From: Lactobacillus sp.
GTDB lineage: Bacteria; Bacillota; Bacilli; Lactobacillales; Lactobacillaceae
NCBI GenBank assembly: GCA_022484695.1
Contig: JAKVKU010000009.1
Coordinates: forward strand, 62,001 to 126,000
Length of the DNA: 64,000 bases
Reading direction: 5' to 3'
How positions within the stretch are numbered: position 1 is the first letter of the stretch; every line of letters begins with the position of its first letter. The notes under the pieces were generated by a model that saw only the letters and a list, made by a program, of their open reading frames with translations, was not told where the DNA came from and made no database searches. Below, piece after piece: positions 30,605-38,615 of the stretch. Position numbers and translations under genes: made by a program.

Positions 30605-31840
30605 CTAAGCCCAATCCCCATTGCGGAAAATTGGCACCACAGCTCCGGATTTCGTCAGCCCATCAATGTTCATTTTGTCAGAACCTACCATAAAGTCCAC
30701 GTGGACTAAACTATGGTTTAATCCCGCTTTTTGTAATTCCAGCGGGTTCATTTTGGTACCCCCGGCAATGGAGAAGGGGTAAGCAGCCCCTAGCGCTAGG
30801 TGATTTGAGGCATTTTCATCAAACAAGGTATTATAAAAAATCAAGCCGGATTGGGAAATCGGCGATGGATCGGGAACTAGGGCGACTTCGCCTAAGCTTT
30901 TAGCCCCATCGTCGGTGGCCAGCAAGTGGTCTAAGATAGCTTGGCCGGTGGCGGCACTGGCGGCCACCACTTTACCCGCCTTAAAGGTGAAGTGCATGTC
31001 CGTTAGGGTGGTGCCAGCATAGCTCAGGGGTTTGGTGGCGGCGATGTAGCCGTCAATGCGGCGATAGTCTGGCGCGGTGAAGACTTCTTCGGTGGGCATG
31101 TTGGCCATGAAGGTCTCGCCCTGGGCATTTTCACTGCTGGCGGCTTCCCACTGGTGGTTGGCGGGGAGGCCGATGATTAAATCCGTCCCGGGGGCTTGGT
31201 AGTGGAGGGCATCAAATTGTTGCTGATTCAGCCAAGCGGATTTTTCGTGTAATTTGGCATCGTGGGCTTGCCAAGCAGCTACCGGATCGGCTTGGTCCAC
31301 CCGGGTTGTTTTGAAAATCTGTGTCCATAAGGCGTCCGTGGCTGCTTCGGGAGTTTTGTCCGGGAAAACCAATTGGGCCCATTGGGGACTGGCGGCGGCC
31401 ACCACCGTCCAGCTCACGTCATTATTTTGGGTGACTTCCCGCAAGTGCTGGCGAATTTGCCCAGCGGTCCTTTGATAACTGTTGACCCGGTCATGGGGCA
31501 CGCCAGCTAGCGCATTAGGGTCTGAGGACATCACTGAAATACGTTTAGCCTTGTGGGCGATCCAAGCTTCGATGCGTTCTTTTTGCCATTGGGGTTCGGC
31601 GGTCAAACGCTGCTCGGTAGCATGGGTGATAAAGGCCCGTTGCACCGTGTCATCTTGCCAGTCCACCTGGACTTCAGCGGCGCCTAGTGCGTAAGCGGCA
31701 GCAGTGATTTTCCGGGCTAAGTCAGCTTGGTCTACAGCAATTTGTAATACCACGGTATCGCCCTTGGTCACATTAATGCCAGTTTCTACAATTAAAATTG
31801 CATATTTTTGCAAAGATTCCTCAAAATTTGGTAAGGTCAT
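30605..31840 (-). CDS. pepS: M29 family aminopeptidase (PepS/AmpS type)
   Basis: A 411-residue cytosolic metallo-aminopeptidase of the thermophilic aminopeptidase family. C-terminal metal and catalytic residues are visible in LFDENASNHLALGAAYPF (His and Tyr) and HVDFMVGSDKMNIDG (His, Asp). ATG 31840 (MTLPNFEESLQKYA) is chosen because AGGAAG precedes it and it gives the family's usual length; an upstream in-frame ATG adds 14 residues unlike the family. A promoter lies upstream (TTGGGT, 17 bases, TATAAT on the minus strand). It releases N-terminal residues from peptides in nitrogen nutrition. Confidence 0.9.
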   Translation of the reverse strand: MTLPNFEESLQKYAILIVETGINVTKGDTVVLQIAVDQADLARKITAAAYALGAAEVQVDWQDDTVQRAFITHATEQRLTAEPQWQKERIEAWIAHKAKRISVMSSDPNALAGVPHDRVNSYQRTAGQIRQHLREVTQNNDVSWTVVAAASPQWAQLVFPDKTPEAATDALWTQIFKTTRVDQADPVAAWQAHDAKLHEKSAWLNQQQFDALHYQAPGTDLIIGLPANHQWEAASSENAQGETFMANMPTEEVFTAPDYRRIDGYIAATKPLSYAGTTLTDMHFTFKAGKVVAASAATGQAILDHLLATDDGAKSLGEVALVPDPSPISQSGLIFYNTLFDENASNHLALGAAYPFSIAGGTKMNPLELQKAGLNHSLVHVDFMVGSDKMNIDGLTKSGAVVPIFRNGDWA

Positions 31841-31882
31841 AAAACAGCTTCCTTTCATGTTAAGCGCTATCATGTGCTTCAA

Positions 31883-32234
31883 TTATAGCGGAATTTTTCG
31901 GTAAACCCAACTGAAGATGGTCATAAAATAACTAAAGTTATTGACAAAAATTAGTAAATTAATAGATTGATATAGAATAATATTACATCGTGCACAGCTT
32001 AATTTTAGGAAAAACCCCTAGTTTACATGAGATGTTAGGCTATAAATCCTGGTTTAACAGCATCTTACAATAATGTCACATGCGATTTATTGAGCAATCC
32101 AATAATAAAAAAACAGGATTTAGTTGTTTTTTGAACATATTACCGATACAATAAGCCTATAAACAATAACTAACGACCTAACAAGACGCAACTTAAAAAC
32201 CGACACAACCACAAGCAAGGAAAAAGGTGAACAT
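31883..32234. other. 352-base intergenic region between divergent pepS and tetR
   Basis: AT-rich region with no supported ORF. It holds the pepS promoter at its left end (minus strand). On the plus strand a TTGACA (31941-31946) is present but no well-spaced -10 follows, so the tetR promoter cannot be fixed. The tetR ribosome site (AAAGGTG) is at the right end. No strong palindrome for TetR binding was seen. Confidence 0.5.
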
Positions 32235-32858
32235 ATGGCTCGGAAAAAAACGATCACACGTCAAAATATTTTAGACGCGGCATTTGAATTGGTACTAGAA
32301 CAAGGCTTTAAGAATTTTACCGCTCGCAAAATTGCCAGATGGATGAATTGTTCCACCCAACCGATCTATTTGGAATTTACTTGTATGGATGAATTGAAAA
32401 ACGCGGTTTTACAACGGGTCCAGGAATATTTAGTGACGGAATTTTACGGTCGGACCTATTGCGATGATGCTTTGATTAACTTGGCCTTAGCCTTTGTTGA
32501 TTTGGCCCGGGAAAACAATCATTTGTATCAGGCTGTTTTTGTGGAGGATCATTTTGGCGTGCAAACCATGCGGGAATTTTGTTACAAACTAGCCATTGAA
32601 CGCCTGCAAAGTAACCCCGATGCCAAACGCCTATCTAAAGACCGGCAAATGGATCTGGTGACGGGCTGTTGGATCATCGCCACTGGTATTGCCTCTTTAG
32701 TATCATCAGGTTACATTAACATTGAACAAAAACAAATGATCAGCTTATTGAAGGCCCAAATCAGCGACTTTATTCAGCATGACCGGTTTAACAGTCAACT
32801 AGCACCCGGCTCAATGGCCAATATTTCCTTTGGTGACAGCAAATTAGCGCAACTATAA
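32235..32858 (+). CDS. TetR family transcriptional regulator
   Basis: A 207-residue regulator. The N-terminal helix-turn-helix is ITRQNILDAAFELVLEQGF through ARKIARWMNCSTQPIYLEF. The C-terminal ligand domain (about 60-190) is helical and shows no close family match. It stands alone, divergent from pepS, and followed by a terminator. The ligand and targets are unknown; regulators of this kind often control a nearby divergent gene, but pepS control is speculative. Confidence 0.85.
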   Translation: MARKKTITRQNILDAAFELVLEQGFKNFTARKIARWMNCSTQPIYLEFTCMDELKNAVLQRVQEYLVTEFYGRTYCDDALINLALAFVDLARENNHLYQAVFVEDHFGVQTMREFCYKLAIERLQSNPDAKRLSKDRQMDLVTGCWIIATGIASLVSSGYINIEQKQMISLLKAQISDFIQHDRFNSQLAPGSMANISFGDSKLAQL

Positions 32859-32868
32859 CGTCAAAAAG

Positions 32869-32892
32869 GCCGGCAGAAATGTCGGCTTTTTT
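32869..32892 (+). terminator. Intrinsic terminator after the TetR gene
   Basis: GCCGGCA, GAAA tetraloop, TGTCGGC (one G-T pair), then six T. Confidence 0.85.
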
Positions 32893-32967
32893 CATAGGGA
32901 AATATTGTCCCCCATCAATTTTCTTTGCTATAATGACCAAAGACAATATGTTTGTAAGGAGATTACT

Positions 32968-34110
32968 GTGAAAAAAATTAAAGTAATGACTGTTTTTGGG
33001 ACCCGGCCGGAAGCCATCAAGATGGCCCCACTGGTATTACGGTTAAAAAACAATCCTGATAAATTTGAAACCATCACCACGGTCACGGCCCAACATCGGC
33101 AAATGTTAGATCAAGTCTTAGAGATTTTCCACATTACCCCCGACTATGATTTAAATATCATGAAGGCCCGTCAAACCTTAAGTGACATCACCAGCAATGT
33201 GATTTTGAACTTGGATCAAGTGATCACTAAAGAAAAACCCGATATCGTCTTGGTGCACGGGGACACTACTACCACCTTTGCGGCCAGCATCAGTGCGTTT
33301 TACCATCAAGTGGTCATTGGCCACGTGGAAGCCGGCTTGCGGACTTGGCAAAAATATTCCCCCTATCCAGAGGAAATGAACCGGCAACTAACCGATGTAT
33401 TGAGTGACCTGTATTTTGCCCCCACCAGTCAAAGTAAAGCCAATCTGGCCAAGGAAAATCATGACCTGGACAATGTCTTTATTACTGGCAATACTGCCAT
33501 TGATGCGTTACAACAGACCATCTCTGAGGATTACCATCACGATATCTTAGATTTGATCGACCCGAATAAGCGCATGATCTTAGTGACCATGCATCGGCGG
33601 GAAAATCAAGGTGAACCCATGCGCCGGGTCTTTAAGGTCATGCGCCAAGTCGTGGAGAGCCATGATGATATTGAAATTATTTATCCCGTGCATTTGAATC
33701 CCGTGGTCCAAGAAGCTGCTAATGATATTTTGGGCAATCATCCCCGCATCCATCTGATCGACCCGCTGGATGTGGTGGATTTCCACAACTTAGCTGCCCG
33801 CAGCTACTTCATCATGACCGATTCCGGGGGTGTGCAAGAAGAAGCCCCATCTTTGGGCAAACCCGTCTTAGTGTTACGGGATACCACCGAACGGCCAGAA
33901 GGGGTCACGGCCGGCACCTTGAAATTGGTGGGCACGGATCCTGAAAAAGTCCACGCCGCCATGCTGGACCTGCTAGATGATCAAGCTGCCTACGACAAAA
34001 TGGCCAACGCCAAAAATCCTTATGGCGATGGCCATGCCTCTGAGCGCATATTAGCTGCCATTCAATATTACTTTAAACAGATCGACCAACGCCCAGCAGA
34101 CTTCAAATAG
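32968..34110 (+). CDS. wecB: UDP-N-acetylglucosamine 2-epimerase (non-hydrolysing)
   Basis: A 380-residue cytosolic enzyme that interconverts UDP-GlcNAc and UDP-ManNAc, used for wall teichoic acid or polysaccharide linkage. Signatures: VFGTRPEAIKMAPLVLRL at the N-terminus, VHGDTTTTFA, VGHVEAGLRT-like GHVEAGLRTW, MHRRENQG and TDSGGVQEEAPSLGKPVLVLRD. GTG 32968 is chosen: TAAGGAG lies seven bases upstream and the protein starts MKKIKVMTVFGTRPE as in relatives. It is a single gene, convergent with gtrA only three bases away. Also called mnaA. Confidence 0.95.
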   Translation: MKKIKVMTVFGTRPEAIKMAPLVLRLKNNPDKFETITTVTAQHRQMLDQVLEIFHITPDYDLNIMKARQTLSDITSNVILNLDQVITKEKPDIVLVHGDTTTTFAASISAFYHQVVIGHVEAGLRTWQKYSPYPEEMNRQLTDVLSDLYFAPTSQSKANLAKENHDLDNVFITGNTAIDALQQTISEDYHHDILDLIDPNKRMILVTMHRRENQGEPMRRVFKVMRQVVESHDDIEIIYPVHLNPVVQEAANDILGNHPRIHLIDPLDVVDFHNLAARSYFIMTDSGGVQEEAPSLGKPVLVLRDTTERPEGVTAGTLKLVGTDPEKVHAAMLDLLDDQAAYDKMANAKNPYGDGHASERILAAIQYYFKQIDQRPADFK

Positions 34111-34113
34111 CCC

Positions 34114-34602
34114 TTACTTGTGCTGCCGGTACTTCGCCCAGCGCGCTTTCGCCCGTTGGTAGGTATCCTTAAGGCGGCGGGTGCGGCGATTAAAGACCAG
34201 GACACTGGTTAAGTAATTCAGTAGACCAACTAAGACTTGGTCTATTATTTTTACCCCAATACTGGGGACTTTTAGCAAAGAGATACCCACGAACATGACG
34301 AAATTGTCCACGAAAAAAGACAGAATTCGTGACAGCATAAAGGAAATAAATTCTGCGAGAAATTCTGTCCAGGTGGAATAAGCACTCTTAAAGACCCAGG
34401 ATTTATTGACGAAGAAACTAAATAAGACCGAGATAAACCACGCCAAAGAATTGGCCAACAAATAAGGCAATCCACAAGCGTGGCCCAACAGCCAGTAGGC
34501 CAAAATATTGACCAAAGAAGCCAAGGTCCCAAAAAGCGTGTACATTAAAAAGTTACGGTATTTGGTGATCAGGACTTTTACGGTTTTCATCAAAGAATCC
34601 AT
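34114..34602 (-). CDS. GtrA family membrane protein
   Basis: A 162-residue protein with four membrane helices and the GtrA/DPMS core (FLMYTLFGTLASLVNILAYW, SLAWFISVLFSFFVNKSWVF). GtrA proteins help move or hold lipid-linked sugars for surface glycosylation. It follows the flavodoxin gene by only a few bases on the same strand. ATG 34602 was chosen as the first ATG after the flavodoxin stop; a downstream Met at 34590 is possible, as no clear ribosome site distinguishes them. Confidence 0.85.
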   Translation of the reverse strand: MDSLMKTVKVLITKYRNFLMYTLFGTLASLVNILAYWLLGHACGLPYLLANSLAWFISVLFSFFVNKSWVFKSAYSTWTEFLAEFISFMLSRILSFFVDNFVMFVGISLLKVPSIGVKIIDQVLVGLLNYLTSVLVFNRRTRRLKDTYQRAKARWAKYRQHK

Positions 34603-34606
34603 GGGC

Positions 34607-35056
34607 TTATAATTTTTCTTGGGCCTCAACGAGTTGTTTGGCGAAATTTTCCAAATGGGCGATATCGTCTTCTTCAGGGGCTAAGTCCACTTTGACAATG
34701 TCCGCTCCCTTAGTGGCACCGGTTTTTTCAAAAACAGCGGCAAAGTCATCGATGGACTTGCCAAAATCGTCATAAAAGGTATCCCCTGAACCACAAACGC
34801 CATAAATCTTACCGGATAAGTCCTCTTCTGCTAAATCTTCATAGAAGTCTACAGCCTCATCAGGCAATTCGCCATCACCATAGGTATAAGTGGCCACCAC
34901 ACAAATGTCCACATCTTCAAAGTCCTCAGCATCAGCTTGGGATATTTCAACAGTGTCCACATCGACACCTAAATTTTCTAACGCTTCTTCAACGATACCC
35001 GCAACTTCTTCGTTGTTGCCGGTCATACTAGCATATACAATTTTTGCACTAGCCAT
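34607..35056 (-). CDS. Flavodoxin
   Basis: A 149-residue acidic electron carrier. The FMN phosphate loop is YASMTGNNEEVAG at residues 8-20 (TGN type), and the ring-binding segments are ATYTYGDGELPDEA and GSGDTFYDDFG. ATG 35056 with GGAGG nine bases upstream gives the standard length. It supplies low-potential electrons to enzymes such as ribonucleotide reductase activase or isoprenoid enzymes in anaerobes. Cotranscribed with gtrA, with no obvious functional link. Confidence 0.93.
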   Translation of the reverse strand: MASAKIVYASMTGNNEEVAGIVEEALENLGVDVDTVEISQADAEDFEDVDICVVATYTYGDGELPDEAVDFYEDLAEEDLSGKIYGVCGSGDTFYDDFGKSIDDFAAVFEKTGATKGADIVKVDLAPEEDDIAHLENFAKQLVEAQEKL

Positions 35057-35133
35057 GGAATTGCCTCCAAAATAATGATTTACTAGCAATCATTATAGCA
35101 AAAAAACCCGGTTTTCGGAAACGATTGGCAAAC

Positions 35134-35163
35134 TTGGTACTTTTTCATAAATAAGTTTATAAT
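35134..35163 (+). promoter_or_regulatory. Promoter of the methionine aminopeptidase gene
   Basis: -35 TTGGTA (35134-35139), 18 bases, -10 TATAAT (35158-35163). The -10 touches the ATG at 35164, which shows that this ATG cannot be the start of map. Confidence 0.7.
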
Positions 35164-35196
35164 ATGAAAGGAATTCAATATGTGGAGGTTAAATTT

Positions 35197-35988
35197 TTGA
35201 TTACATTAAAATCACCTAGAGAGATCGAAGGTATGCGCAAGTCTGGTGCTTTATTGGCTGACGTGCACAAAGGCTTAAGAGATATTATCAAACCAGGTAT
35301 TTCCAGTTGGGAAATTGAAGAGTTTTCCAACCAATATATCGTCGACCACGGGGGCGTGCCTTCTGAAAAGGGCTTTGAAGGTTACAAATATGCCACTTGT
35401 GTCTGTGTCAATGACGAAGTTGCCCATGCCATCCCTAGAAAAGACTTGATCCTGTTAAATGGGGATATTGTCAAAGTGGATATGACCGTGGCCTTAGATG
35501 GCTATCAAAGTGACTCCTGCTGGTCATATGCTGTGGGGGAAGTCAGCCCAGATATTAAACATTTAATGGACGTGACCCATAAAGCCTTATACTTGGGGAT
35601 TGACCAAGCCGTTGTGGGTAATCGTTTAGGGGATATCGGCTACGCCATCCAACATTATGTGGAAGATGAAAACGATATGGGCGACGTCCGGGACTTAATT
35701 GGCCACGGCATTCAGCCCAGCATGCATGAAGCCCCTAATGTGCCCCACTATGGTGAACCGGGCAAGGGTCTGCGCTTAAAAGAGGGCATGACCATTACCA
35801 TTGAACCCATGGTGAACTTAGGCACTTGGGAAATTTCAACGCGCGTGGTTCCTGGAGATACTTGGGAATATTATGTGTCTGCCGATGGCACCCCTTCGGC
35901 CCAATATGAACACACCTTAGCCGTTACCAAAGATGGGCCGAAGATTTTAACATCCCAAGACCCTGAATTCGATAAGAAATACTTGTAA
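35197..35988 (+). CDS. map: Methionine aminopeptidase, type I
   Basis: A 263-residue M24 enzyme that removes the initiator Met from nascent proteins. Metal and catalytic residues are in order: His in VNDEVAHAIP, Asp in VKVDMTVALDGYQSDS, His in LIGHGIQPSMHEAPN, Glu in ITIEPMVNLG and Glu in QYEHTLAVT. The start is TTG 35197, nine bases after GGAGG, giving MITLKSPREIEGM. The HGIP motif of most relatives is HAIP here. It has its own promoter and terminator. Confidence 0.95.
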   Translation: MITLKSPREIEGMRKSGALLADVHKGLRDIIKPGISSWEIEEFSNQYIVDHGGVPSEKGFEGYKYATCVCVNDEVAHAIPRKDLILLNGDIVKVDMTVALDGYQSDSCWSYAVGEVSPDIKHLMDVTHKALYLGIDQAVVGNRLGDIGYAIQHYVEDENDMGDVRDLIGHGIQPSMHEAPNVPHYGEPGKGLRLKEGMTITIEPMVNLGTWEISTRVVPGDTWEYYVSADGTPSAQYEHTLAVTKDGPKILTSQDPEFDKKYL

Positions 35989-36003
35989 TAGTTACGCCAA
36001 ACT

Positions 36004-36032
36004 CGCCCGCATTGCTTGCCGGCGGGTTTTTT
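36004..36032 (+). terminator. Intrinsic terminator after map
   Basis: CCCGC pairs with GCGGG across an 11-base loop, followed by six T. Confidence 0.7.
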
Positions 36033-36090
36033 ATTGGCCACATTTCAGGTAAACTTAATTTAAATTCAGCAAGCGCAAGGAAGTGAGTCC

Positions 36091-36774
36091 ATGCAACGTA
36101 TTTTTATTGTGGAAGATGACAAGACTATCGTCCAGGCCATGCAGGCGGCCTTGGCCAAATGGCAGTTTCAAACTCAAACGGTCCAGGACTGGCAGCAAGT
36201 GGCCGCTGAAATTGCCGCCTGTGACCCGGACTTAGTGGTGATGGACATTACCCTGCCCACCTTTGACGGTTTTTATTGGACCGGCAAGATTCGCGCAACC
36301 TCCCAAGTTCCCATCATGTTCGTATCCGCCGGGGAAATGGATCCCAATGCTGTCCGGGCCATTGCCACCGGGGCTGATGATTATATCGTCAAACCCTTTG
36401 CTTTGACCGTGTTCGTGTCTAAAATTCAAGCCATTTTACGGCGCAGCCAGCAAAGTGCCGCCACCCTGGAGACCTTGAATTTTGAGGATTATACCCTGAA
36501 TATCCTGAGCAACGAATTGACCCACGGCGCTGCTTCCGTAAAATTGAGCCCCACAGAAGGGACCATCTTAAAATTATTTTTCCTGAATCCCAATCAAACC
36601 CTATCCAAAAAACAATTGGTGCAAAAAATCTGGCAGGGGGGCTTATTCCTTGATGAGGGCGTGTTAAGTGTCAACATCAGCCGCCTCCGGGAGAAATTAG
36701 CCAAGGTGGACTTAAGGACCCGCTTAGTCACGGAGCGGGGTCGGGGCTATCGCCTGGTGCGGGCCCATGATTAA
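36091..36774 (+). CDS. OmpR-family response regulator (BceR-like)
   Basis: A 227-residue regulator. The receiver domain has the acidic pair in IVEDDK, phospho-Asp in LVVMDITLPTFDG and Lys in YIVKPFAL; the winged-helix output domain spans about 130-227 (LSPTEGTILKLFFLNPNQTL, then GVLSVNISRLREKL). It precedes a small intramembrane-sensing kinase and an ABC transporter of the peptide-detoxification type, so it is the BceR position. It overlaps the kinase start by eight bases. Confidence 0.92.
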   Translation: MQRIFIVEDDKTIVQAMQAALAKWQFQTQTVQDWQQVAAEIAACDPDLVVMDITLPTFDGFYWTGKIRATSQVPIMFVSAGEMDPNAVRAIATGADDYIVKPFALTVFVSKIQAILRRSQQSAATLETLNFEDYTLNILSNELTHGAASVKLSPTEGTILKLFFLNPNQTLSKKQLVQKIWQGGLFLDEGVLSVNISRLREKLAKVDLRTRLVTERGRGYRLVRAHD

Positions 36775-37759
36775 TAAGCAACGCACCAGACAATTATGGT
36801 TGAACCAATGGCCCCTGGTCCTGGGCTATGGGCTGACTTTGGGCCTATTAGGGGGCTTGTTAAAGCTGTATGGCCTGCCCACCGTGCTCTTTTGGGACAG
36901 CCTGCGCTATACCTGGCTCTTGTTGGTATTGGCGGTATTGAGCCGACGTCAGTTGCAAAAACACCGCTTGCAGCGCCTAGATACGGCTTTGAAGACCGGC
37001 CAAGCCCTCCCAGAAGACAGGTTAGAGCTGGTCCAGCGCCAGTACGCCCAGGCTTTCAATCAACTGCAGGCTCAGAATTTAACCTATCAACGCCAAGCCC
37101 AACAACAGGTTAACGCCCACCAAGACTACGTGATGTTATGGAGCCACGAGATCAAAACCCCGCTGACCGCCTTGAATTTGCTGGCAGAAAATGACCCCAC
37201 CATCGATAGTGCCGCGGTGCAACAGCAGGTCTTGTTGATTCAAAATCAGTTGGATTTGTTGCTGAATTATGAAAGGCTGGCTAATTTCAACCACGACTTA
37301 GCCTTTAAGTGGGTGGACTTAAGGGGTTTGGTGACCCCCATCATTCAGCAATATGCGGTGTTTTTTGTGGATAAGCAGTTAAAACCAGTGTTGGTGCTGC
37401 CCAAGTTGCAAGTCCTGACAGATGCCAAGTGGCTGCGTTTTATGATCCAGCAGGTGGCCTTCAACGCCGTAAAATACGCAAAAGCCGGCGGGGCAATTAC
37501 CTTGAAGTGGCAAGCCGACCAACTCCTGATCCAAGACCAGGGCATCGGCATTGCTGCCAGTGATTTGCCCCGGGTGTTTGAGCCGGGCTTCACCGGCAGC
37601 AACGGCCGCCAACAACAAGCCGCCACGGGGATGGGGCTATACATGGTCCAGCAAGTCAGTCAGCAATTGGGCCTGACCTTGACCATCACTTCAAAAGTGG
37701 GCCAGGGAACCCAGGTGGCGATCACCTTTGCCAAAGACCAAGTGCGCCTTGAATCATAA
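36767..37759 (+). CDS. Intramembrane-sensing histidine kinase (BceS-like)
   Basis: A 330-residue kinase. Two N-terminal membrane helices (about 15-35 and 38-57) have almost no extracellular loop, the mark of intramembrane-sensing kinases. The phospho-acceptor is in MLWSHEIKTPLTALNLL, and HATPase_c shows QVAFNAVKYAKAGG, QDQGIGIAASDLPRVFEPGFTG and TGMGLYMVQQV. Such kinases read the activity of the partner BceAB transporter rather than the drug itself. The transporter genes follow after about 90 bases. Confidence 0.92.
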   Translation: MINKQRTRQLWLNQWPLVLGYGLTLGLLGGLLKLYGLPTVLFWDSLRYTWLLLVLAVLSRRQLQKHRLQRLDTALKTGQALPEDRLELVQRQYAQAFNQLQAQNLTYQRQAQQQVNAHQDYVMLWSHEIKTPLTALNLLAENDPTIDSAAVQQQVLLIQNQLDLLLNYERLANFNHDLAFKWVDLRGLVTPIIQQYAVFFVDKQLKPVLVLPKLQVLTDAKWLRFMIQQVAFNAVKYAKAGGAITLKWQADQLLIQDQGIGIAASDLPRVFEPGFTGSNGRQQQAATGMGLYMVQQVSQQLGLTLTITSKVGQGTQVAITFAKDQVRLES

Positions 37760-37764
37760 CAATT

Positions 37765-37819
37765 TGTAAGGTTTCCAACGGGACTGTAACTGGTTTGCCC
37801 CTAGGAAGCCTTTTATAAT
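37765..37819 (+). promoter_or_regulatory. Candidate BceR-type promoter before the ABC transporter genes
   Basis: TTGTAAGG- and CTGTAACT-like direct repeats (TGTAA at 37765 and 37785, 20 bases apart) stand upstream of -10 TATAAT (37814-37819). The -35 position (TGGTTT) is poor, as in activated promoters. This is suggestive only. Confidence 0.4.
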
Positions 37820-37853
37820 GGGGTTATCAACTCAATAAAGGAGTACATCAATT

Positions 37854-38615
37854 ATGGCGTTATTAACCTTAGAACACATTCGCCGGACCTTCACCGCTGA
37901 CCAACAAACCGTCACGGCTTTAAAGGACATCACTTTTACCGTGGATCCCGGAGAATACGTGGCCATCATGGGGGAATCCGGTGCCGGGAAGACCACCTTG
38001 TTAAATATCATGGCCACCTTGGACCAGGCCACCAGCGGGCAAATCACGTTAAACGGTCTGGACTTAAATCAATTGCCGGAAAAAGATGCGGCCAAGTTTC
38101 GCCGAGCTCATTTAGGCTTTGTCTTTCAAAATTTCAACCTGTTAGATACCTTTAATAATCAAGATAACATTTTTCTACCCTTGGTCTTAGCTAAAACACC
38201 CTTAAAGGAAATGCAGCGGCGTCTGAGTCCCTTGGCCAAGGAATTAGCCATCACCGAAATTTTAAAACGGTATCCCTACGAAATTTCCGGGGGCCAACGC
38301 CAGCGGGTGGCTGCCGCTCGGGCCTTGATCACCCAACCCGAGCTTTTGTTGGCCGATGAACCCACGGGGGCCTTGGACTCCCATAATGCCGCCAGCCTGT
38401 TGCACTTATTTGACCAGGTGAATCGCCAGGGCCAGACCATTATCATGGTGACCCATAGTGCCGTCACCGCCAGCCATGCTAAACGCACCCTGTTCATCAA
38501 AGATGGCATCATTTATCACGAACTCTTTCGGGGGGATCAAAGTCAAGGGGATTATCTGGCCAAGATCACCGATAGCTTAACGGCCTTGGTGGCCCAAGGT
38601 GGTGACGTGTCATGA
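37854..38615 (+). CDS. ABC transporter ATP-binding protein (BceA-like)
   Basis: A 253-residue ATPase: Walker A GESGAGKTT, Q loop FQNFNLLDTFNNQDNIFLP, signature ISGGQRQRVAAARAL, Walker B LLLADEPTGALDS, His in MVTHS. This is the MacB/BceA branch that powers removal of bacitracin or lantibiotics from their lipid targets. It overlaps the permease gene by ATGA. The upstream kinase and regulator complete the module. Confidence 0.93.
   Translation: MALLTLEHIRRTFTADQQTVTALKDITFTVDPGEYVAIMGESGAGKTTLLNIMATLDQATSGQITLNGLDLNQLPEKDAAKFRRAHLGFVFQNFNLLDTFNNQDNIFLPLVLAKTPLKEMQRRLSPLAKELAITEILKRYPYEISGGQRQRVAAARALITQPELLLADEPTGALDSHNAASLLHLFDQVNRQGQTIIMVTHSAVTASHAKRTLFIKDGIIYHELFRGDQSQGDYLAKITDSLTALVAQGGDVS

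Noticed and set aside
31857-31877. TGATAGCGCTTAACA before pepS as a cre site
   Set aside because: It fails the cre consensus at three positions and lies downstream of the -10 without further support.
35164-35196. ATG 35164 as the start of map
   Set aside because: It touches the -10 TATAAT and has no ribosome site, while TTG 35197 has GGAGG at good spacing and gives the family N-terminus.
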